Origin: Symbiodinium natans
Lineage: Eukaryota; Sar; Dinophyceae; Suessiales; Symbiodiniaceae
DNA: 64,000 bases
Reading direction: 5' to 3'
Assembly (NCBI GenBank): GCA_905221605.1
Contig: CAJNDS010002091.1
Location: 824,501-888,500 of the forward strand
Part shown: positions 58,813 through 64,000 of the stretch, in pieces
Layout: every line of letters starts with the position of its first letter
Numbering within the stretch: the stretch's first letter is position 1
The notes under the pieces: model-generated
The model's input: only the letters and a program-made list of their open reading frames with translations
What the model was told of the DNA's origin: nothing
Databases searched by the model: none
Program-made: the position numbers and the translations under genes

Positions 58813-58969
58813 TTTCTGCCCGGGAGAACGGTTCTGGCCTGGAGCCAGCAGCAGGAGGACAGCACAAGAGCAACTTTCAAGCAAGAATGCTTCAAACAAA
58901 GAGCACGTGCACCTTTCAGAGCACAAAGCTGAGATCAACAAATTTCTACCTGGCATTCTCTGTCCCTTA

Positions 58970-59225
58970 GTCCATGGTGTGAAGATTGTGTACAAAAGGC
59001 CGATGCAGGCGAACAGCCCAACGACTCAAAGCCTCATAGTCGTAGAGCAGTAGGTCATCTCCACGACGATCTTCGACGAAGATATGCACTCCTTCATCCA
59101 AGTAGTTCTTGTCCCCGACTTGTGCTGTGGCCAGAAAGAGAAACATGGCCCCAGGCCAGGCTTCCAGATAAGACCAAGTCCTCTGACACTGCACTTCAAG
59201 CTGCCGCCACCAGGTTGCATGCCGA
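58970..59225 (-). CDS. Large gene, exon
   Basis: One base plus 85 codons to a TAA at 58,967: RHATWWRQLEVQCQRTWSYL, FLFLATAQVGDKNYLDEGVH, RRGDDLLLYDYEALSRWAVR. The acceptor is TTCTTTCCAG. Several GT sites before the TAA could be the donor, so either the exon ends a little earlier or a gene ends here. Confidence 0.7.
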
Positions 59226-59565
59226 CTGGAAAGAATCGGCACGGCAGAGGCCGAAACTATGGGCCCCACCTCCGAACAGGAACGAGCAATTTTGTTGGAG
59301 CAGGACTTCATGGGAAACACGGTGAGGCTGCAAGGACAAGAAGGCTACGTAAATGCTGCAGCGAAAACCAGGAGATCAAAAAACATGTCCGTGTTCCTGT
59401 TCAATCAAGGGCAGGTAAAATCAATGGAGACAGCATCTTTCCTTCAGGAGCATGTGCACACGTGGTGTCTTGCGATGGCGTCTGCGTCAGGTGCCCCACC
59501 TACAGCAGCGTGACAAAACCAAGGCAAATGGGCTGCGAGGCCCAAGGACTCCAGAGGAGATTCAC

Positions 59566-59768
59566 TCGGAGTCGGACGGAAACTGAACATCCTTAGCGTC
59601 AGTGCCCTCAGCGGCTCCATGAGCTGCCTTCTCCTGGACTGGCGGGGTTCCTGCGGGTGGAGAACTGGTCTCTTCAGGCGACTTCTGAGGGGTCTTCTGA
59701 GGGGTTCCATCATCACTCGGGAAGAGGCTGCGAGAAAGAAGACGACCAGCACGATCACGATGCGTGTC
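59566..59768 (-). CDS. Large gene, proline/serine-rich exon
   Basis: Sixty-seven codons plus two bases: DTHRDRAGRLLSRSLFPSDD, TPQKTPQKSPEETSSPPAGT, GTDAKDVQFPSDS. The acceptor is CAGCTTTGCAG and the donor is GA|GTGAAT, which fits the phase of 58,970-59,225; read through, it ends in TGA two bases later. Disordered region. Confidence 0.7.
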
Positions 59769-59830
59769 CTGCAAAGCTGTAGAGGGTTGCGGTTTTGAGC
59801 GCCTAAGGTCCGTTTAAGCTTGCGTGACAC

Positions 59831-60001
59831 ACACTGGAACATACCCATGCAGTCCAGGTCTTTGGCCATGTCTTTAAGCATGCGGTGCATGCTTTTGCGA
59901 CCCACCCAACTCATGGCCGACAAAACAGAGCGGGCTCCATCACCCATGGCATCCACACTCCAGCCGTCACGGAGTGCATCAAGGAAACACCGAATGCTGT
60001 C
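59831..60001 (-). CDS. Large gene, exon
   Basis: Fifty-seven codons, phase 0 to 0: DSIRCFLDALRDGWSVDAMG, SVLSAMSWVGRKSMHRMLKD, AKDLDCMGMFQC. The acceptor is CGTCTCCTCAG and the donor is TGT|GTGTCA. Confidence 0.8.
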
Positions 60002-60044
60002 CTGAGGAGACGGATGGGGGTGATGGGGCAAAGGCGTCTCTGAC

Positions 60045-60353
60045 AGCCCAACCCAACAAGCGTGAGCCAATTCCTGAGTTCAGAACAATGCCATCTTTCT
60101 CCAGCAGGTCCCAAAACAGGATGCGGTCGCCCTCCTGGGCAAAGTACATGGCCATCTCATCCTTGAGGAAGGTTTGGATGGCCTTGGCATCATCCTTTTC
60201 CTTGTCCCCACCCTCAGGACCCAGCAAGTCAGGCTTGCTTCTCTTGCCCCCCTTTCGAGCGAAGCGGGCGGAGAGGAGATCATCATCATTGGAAATCTGC
60301 CACTCCTTGTTGTTGGACGTTTGGTCTCTCCATGAGCCACGTGTTGTGGGAGC
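60045..60353 (-). CDS. Large gene, exon
   Basis: One hundred and three codons, phase 0 to 0: APTTRGSWRDQTSNNKEWQI, DDDLLSARFARKGGKRSKPD, AIQTFLKDEMAMYFAQEGDR, LLEKDGIVLNSGIGSRLLGW. The acceptor is GCTCTGCTGCAG and the donor is GCT|GTCAGA. Confidence 0.8.
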
Positions 60354-60462
60354 CTGCAGCAGAGCAGAAACAAAAACAGGTATGCACTAAACATCAAGAG
60401 CACATGCCCAGCCCTGCGTGCGCCTGAGTGCCTAAGTCCGACTTACTCGATGTACGTCGCAC

Positions 60463-60700
60463 AGGCTTGCGTGTTGAAGGCGTTTTGTGCTCAGCATCGT
60501 CACTGCCATCTTCGTCAGATGATGGCAGCGATGCCTGACTACTGCGGCGTCGTACTGAGCCTGACAGAGCCTTACTTTTCTCGTCCTGCATATCTCCAGC
60601 AGCCTCGTGCTGCAACTTCTGCAGCATGTCCTTTGCCTCTTTCTGCCAGGACAGTGACGTGTCCGACTGGTTGCGTGTCTCCACTTCGCTCTCCAGGGTC
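60463..60700 (-). CDS. Large gene, coiled then serine-rich exon
   Basis: One base plus 79 codons: TLESEVETRNQSDTSLSWQK, DMLQKLQHEAAGDMQDEKSK, VRRRSSQASLPSSDEDGSDD. The acceptor is GTAAAGAAG. The donor CCT|GTGCGA fits the next exon; a better-looking GTAAGT at 60,446 leaves the wrong phase. It follows 61,643-62,014 across a 942-nt intron (LLKLIEK then TLESEVE). Confidence 0.65.
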
Positions 60701-61642
60701 CTTCTTTACATTTACATGTACACATGAACGGAACTACACGAGAGTGAACATGCCAGCTTAGTCCGATAGGTCCTGCGTATACTGGCAACCGTTTTGTGCT
60801 GAGAGATGACCGTCAGCGAATGCAGCTCCGTGCCTCGATGCGTTTTTTTTAGGGGCTGCTCGGCCTCCACAAGGAACTCGGGAGTCGCAAAACCCTAAAA
60901 CCCTAAAACCCAAAAGCCCTAAACCCTAAACCCCCAAACCCTAAACCCCTAAAGCCCTAAACCCTAAACCCTACCGACTCAGCACCTCAGGTCTACCTCG
61001 GTAGTGGTGCCGACAGGTTTAGACCTTCAGGCTGGAGGGTTTAGCTGCTTGGGCTTTAGGGTTTGGGGTTTAGGGTTGAGGGTTGAGAGCTTTGTGTTAG
61101 GATTTAGTATTCGGAGTGTGTTTTTGGCGGGGGAGGCTTCTTGGGGCTTAGGGTGCTTCTGAGCTGTTCTTGTCTTGGCCCCCTTGAACCCTTCATCATT
61201 GACAAACCTTTCATGGTGGGCAAAATGGAAAATCGTTCAGCAGCCAAGCACTAGAACCCTTAACTTAACAGGTCTAAAGACTTTAGGGTTTAGGGTTTAG
61301 TCTAAGTGCAAGGAGCGGGAATAACAGAGGGAAAGACCCTAAACCCTAAACCCTAAACCCTAAACCCTAAACCCTAAACCCTAAACCCTAACTAAACCCT
61401 AAACCCTAAGCCCTAAACCCTAAACCCTAAACCCTAAACCCTAAACCCTAAACCCTAAACCCCTAAACCCTTAAACCCTTAAACCCTTAAACCCTTAAAC
61501 CCTTAAACCCTTAAACCCTTAAACCCTTAAACCCTTAAACCCTTAAACCCTTAAACCCTTAAACCCTAAACCCTAAACCCTAAACGCTAAACCCTAAACC
61601 CCCCCCAAAGGCACAAAGTAGATGGCTTGCTACAAGGCACAC
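60701..61642. other. 942-nt intron full of telomeric repeats
   Basis: The longest intron of the right-hand gene. It holds CCCTAAA arrays and a pure 8-base CCCTTAAA block (61,466-61,562), plus scattered TTTAGGG. In size and content it is like the introns of the left 51 kb. Confidence 0.65.
61332..61605. repeat. Telomere-like array with pure (CCCTTAAA)n block
   Basis: About 20 CCCTAAA units, then twelve identical CCCTTAAA units, then CCCTAAA again. Confidence 0.95.
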
Positions 61643-62014
61643 TTCTCGATGAGCTTGAGCAGGCGTTCTCGCCATTGAGTCTCGGCTTGACTCTCGGCCT
61701 GCGTCAGTTGCACCTTGAGCTTGAGCGAGTCCGGGCAGTTGGCGTCGAGATTGCTCTGTTGCTTGGCACGTTTGCGAAGCTGCCAGGGAAACAGAGATGA
61801 AATGATGAGGTTGAGAAACTGAAAACACGAAGAGCAAGCAGCAAACTGTAGAACATCTCCCCTAACAGCCTCCAGCAGCTCCCCACCAACTCTCATGAGT
61901 GCATTCTCTGTGAACCCGGGCACAAGTCGAGCCAAGCATGTGGCAAGCAACCACGGTGAGAGATCTGACAATCTCGTGGCCCGAGCACTCGAAAGCCGAA
62001 GATGCTTCACAGTC
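61643..62014 (-). CDS. Large gene, helical exon
   Basis: One base, 123 codons, two bases: TVKHLRLSSARATRLSDLSP, ENALMRVGGELLEAVRGDVL, KLKVQLTQAESQAETQWRER, LLKLIEK. The acceptor is CCAACTACAG and the donor is AA|GTGTGC (read through, TAG follows at 61,630). An internal 87-nt segment starting GTTAGG and ending CCCTGGCAG (61,774-61,860) has good splice signals and a length divisible by three, so it may be spliced out in some messages. Confidence 0.7.
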
Positions 62015-62130
62015 CTGTAGTTGGAGAGGAAGCTAAAAATAGTCCAAACAAACAGAAAGGGAACTGAGTGCAACAATAAATTGAGGCAGGGCGCAGACCG
62101 AAAGCAACAGCAATGGCTGTGACAGCTTGC

Positions 62131-62237
62131 ATGTCTGGGGACTCATCTTTCGACGGGGAAGATGAGCCGGAACTCCGGCGTCGACGACGATCCTTCTGAG
62201 ACTTCTTCGCCTTGTGACTTGACCTCTTGGCAGCCAT
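62131..62237 (-). CDS. Exon, possible N-terminus, basic/serine-rich
   Basis: ATG at 62,237 in GCCATGG context opens MAAKRSSHKAKKSQKDRRRR then RSSGSSSPSKDESPD, a basic nuclear-type N-terminus. The donor AT|GCAAGC (GC type) joins 61,643-62,014 in phase. The same bases are also open in the frame of 62,143-62,564, so this is either the start of a second gene or part of one continuous gene. Confidence 0.55.
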
Positions 62238-62564
62238 GGCCAGCAACAGAAAACTTCAATTTGCCTCCCAGGCCAATCACAGATGACAGCACGTTGTGAG
62301 GCTGCGATCCATCAGGACACGTCATATTGTAAAGGTTTGCTTTCCGAGATGGGGTGCCAAACATGACACTCAAGCAAGCCAAAGTGCCACAAGATGCAGG
62401 CACTGCATGCTGACAAGCCGATTTTCGCAAGTAGCTGAGGGTAGCCTCTTCGGGCCCGGGGGTCTCAGCTCTAGGTTGCAAGATGCCAGCTGACCACTCT
62501 GGGAACAGCTTTGCAAGAACAGCCAAGGCGGGAACCCAATTGAACATCCACAAAATCGCTTGGC
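62143..62564 (-). CDS. Exon of the upstream part, ends uncertain
   Basis: Open frame: QAILWMFNWVPALAVLAKLF, PGPEEATLSYLRKSACQHAV, MFGTPSRKANLYNMTCPDGS, HNVLSSVIGLGGKLK, ending FRLIFPVER and TGA at 62,143. The acceptor proposed is AAGCTGAG; an alternative acceptor TTGGCTTTACAG lies 38 bases upstream in another frame. Confidence 0.5.
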
Positions 62565-63189
62565 CTCAGCTTGTGCCTTCTGGCTGCAAGCCACAGCAAC
62601 AGCACTCCTGTAAAGCCAACAATCAAGTAGTTCCAGCAGAGATGCCACAATGAAGAGGCAGCCAAGGAGAGATCACTCCTAGGGCAGGAATACTTATGGG
62701 CTTCGGCTATTTTGGGATAGAAGTCCGTTTGAGTCCTGCGAGTAGCCATCATGGTTCACAGCAGCCTGGGCCAGGTGAAGAACGAATTGTTTGGGACTCT
62801 ACGAAAATTAGACGTGAGGAGCAGTTTTTTTTGCGATTGACCTTAAGAAGCCCAGAACCGAGGCCTCAGAGCCACCGACAGCATTGCGAGCGGGAGGCTC
62901 GTCTCCTGGAACAGCGAATTGTCCAGAGCAAAATCTTGTTAAAGAAAGAAAGATGAGTGCCTAGACCTAGACCTTTCACAGCCTGTGCCAAGCCCCACAA
63001 ATTTGAGGGCCCAAGTCAAACGATAATGTTGCATCGCATCATCTACAGGTTCTGTCCTCCATCGTCAGACGTGTTGGGGTCCACTGGCTGCCAGCCTGGG
63101 AAGGAATGGAAGCCCCTACAAGAGGGGCATGACTAGTATCAACACTCAAAGACAATGAGAGGTACATCTAAATAGAAACACATGCTCAC
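62565..63189. other. Intron region with unresolved exon(s)
   Basis: Phases of the flanking exons (0 and 1) require at least one more exon. Candidates on the minus strand: DEPPARNAVGGSEASVLGFL near 62,810-62,911, and TQTDFYPKIAEAHKYSCP near 62,680-62,740. No telomeric repeat is present. Confidence 0.4.
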
Positions 63190-63741
63190 CCGCGAAATGT
63201 CAGTGCAGTGACCAGTTTCCTTTTCAAAACTGGGCCCCTGGCTGAAAGCTTCTGAAGGGGTTCCGGGAGCATCACTTTCGGAATCGGAGTCACTCGGATC
63301 ATCGCTGCCCAAGTCATCCGATATCTCAAACGGATGGGTAGCAGACAAGAGACAGGCCTTTCGTTTCAAAAGGGCTTGTTTGACTAGACGGGGGTTCGGT
63401 TTGCTACAGAGCATGTCTTTCAAACCTGGGAAACCCGGGTCATTGTCATTCCAGGCAATTTGCTCTGCAGCAGCTTTGGCCTCCTCCAGGGCAGCCTGAG
63501 GGGTTGGCAAGCGACTCGCGAGGTCGAGAGCAAAAGCTTTGCGTTGCCGAACATTGCTGTTCTGCAAAAGCCAGCTGTAGCATGTGGCCACAGCCTCCCC
63601 AAACAGCAAAGGATAAATTGCTGAGTACACCATGTCCGGGGTTCCTTGCCTCGAGTCCAAAATGCTTGAATACGGATCCAGATAGAACAAAGAATCAAAA
63701 ATGAAACATACTTTGGGGGGATAAGCTAAATTAAAAAAAAC
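63190..63741 (-). CDS. Right-edge gene, exon 2 visible
   Basis: One hundred and eighty-four codons, phase 0 to 0: YSAIYPLLFGEAVATCYSWL, KAFALDLASRLPTPQAALEE, DLGSDDPSDSDSESDAPGTP. The acceptor is GCATTGCAG and the donor is CGG|GTGAGC, near consensus. Helical, then acidic-serine. Confidence 0.75.
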
Positions 63742-63813
63742 CTGCAATGCGCATATTCGATCTAGTCTTGTTTTTTGCAAAGCGGGCAACCTTCAAACTT
63801 GAAAACAAGCAAC

Positions 63814-64000
63814 CTCCAGCCCGCGCGAGACTGCCTCATAAGGGTCGGCAAATTCCTCCTGGAAGAATTCGTCTGAATTATCTCCTGAAGCTCCCCGAGC
63901 AAAACAAGGCCAGGCCATGAGCCAGTGAGCTGCAGTGGCTTCGTGGAGAATCCCCCGAAAAAGCACATCCGAAGCTTCAGGGTGATGTAGACTCCTGTCC
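63814..64000 (-). CDS. Right-edge gene, partial exon
   Basis: Sixty-two codons open to the window edge: DRSLHHPEASDVLFRGILHE, ATAAHWLMAWPCFARGASGD, FFQEEFADPYEAVSRGLE. The donor is GAG|GTTGCT, and a 72-nt intron follows (63,742-63,813). The gene continues beyond 64,000. Confidence 0.75.

Noticed and set aside
1-64000. CRISPR arrays, tRNA, rRNA or spliced-leader RNA genes
   Set aside because: The tandem repeats lack unique spacers of constant length. No tRNA cloverleaf, rRNA or dinoflagellate spliced-leader sequence was recognised by eye.

Overview
Organism. The window looks like nuclear DNA of a dinoflagellate (Symbiodiniaceae-like; inferred, no search was run). The grounds are: plant-type telomeric heptamers (CCCTAAA on one strand, TTTAGGG on the other); long genes cut into many small exons, nearly all on the minus strand; 5' splice sites that are GT, GC or GA, with 3' AG often followed by G; and protein pieces of types I associate with dinoflagellates (an ENP/FHxCMYG domain relic, a W-x-x-GDVW repeat, a large low-homology protein with a CFDEATVATEK motif). 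No bacterial, organellar or viral gene was seen.

Layout. At first sight bases 1-51,400 are junk: arrays of CCCTAAA or TTTAGGG every few hundred bases, separated by GC-rich islands of 30-150 bases. Read on the minus strand, the islands are exons. Each translates as an open, protein-like segment bounded by AG on its 5' side and GT/GC/GA on its 3' side, and for many neighbouring islands the reading phases agree. The telomere-like arrays therefore lie inside introns, often starting at the splice site, so that the 5' splice site itself is GTTTAGGG. In + coordinates many exons have CCCTAAA on the left and TTTAGGG on the right, so the intervening introns begin with G-rich and end with C-rich telomeric repeats and could fold back on themselves. 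Introns also carry several families of 90-170 bp terminal-inverted-repeat elements (MITE-like), long G/C homopolymers and simple repeats.

Bases 52,358-64,000 hold a denser minus-strand region with about 24 exons and mostly short introns (72-190 nt where both ends are placed). It encodes a large protein of unknown function that enters from beyond the right edge, or two tandem genes meeting near 62,200. The same telomeric motif occurs in several of these introns, in shorter form, plus one 942-nt intron full of it.

Gene boundaries. I see minus-strand stops at 52,358, 44,849 and 1,464, and a possible start with a signal anchor at 24,760. Between these I cannot say how many transcripts there are. 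Recognisable pieces include fibronectin-III-like segments (about 29.6, 40.2, 44.3 and 47.3 kb), a Kelch-like segment (34.8 kb) and a W-x-x-GDVW repeat segment (1.5 kb). Most exons are of unknown function.

Limits. All exon calls are by eye: open frame, amino-acid character, splice dinucleotides and phase. Transcript data would settle them quickly.
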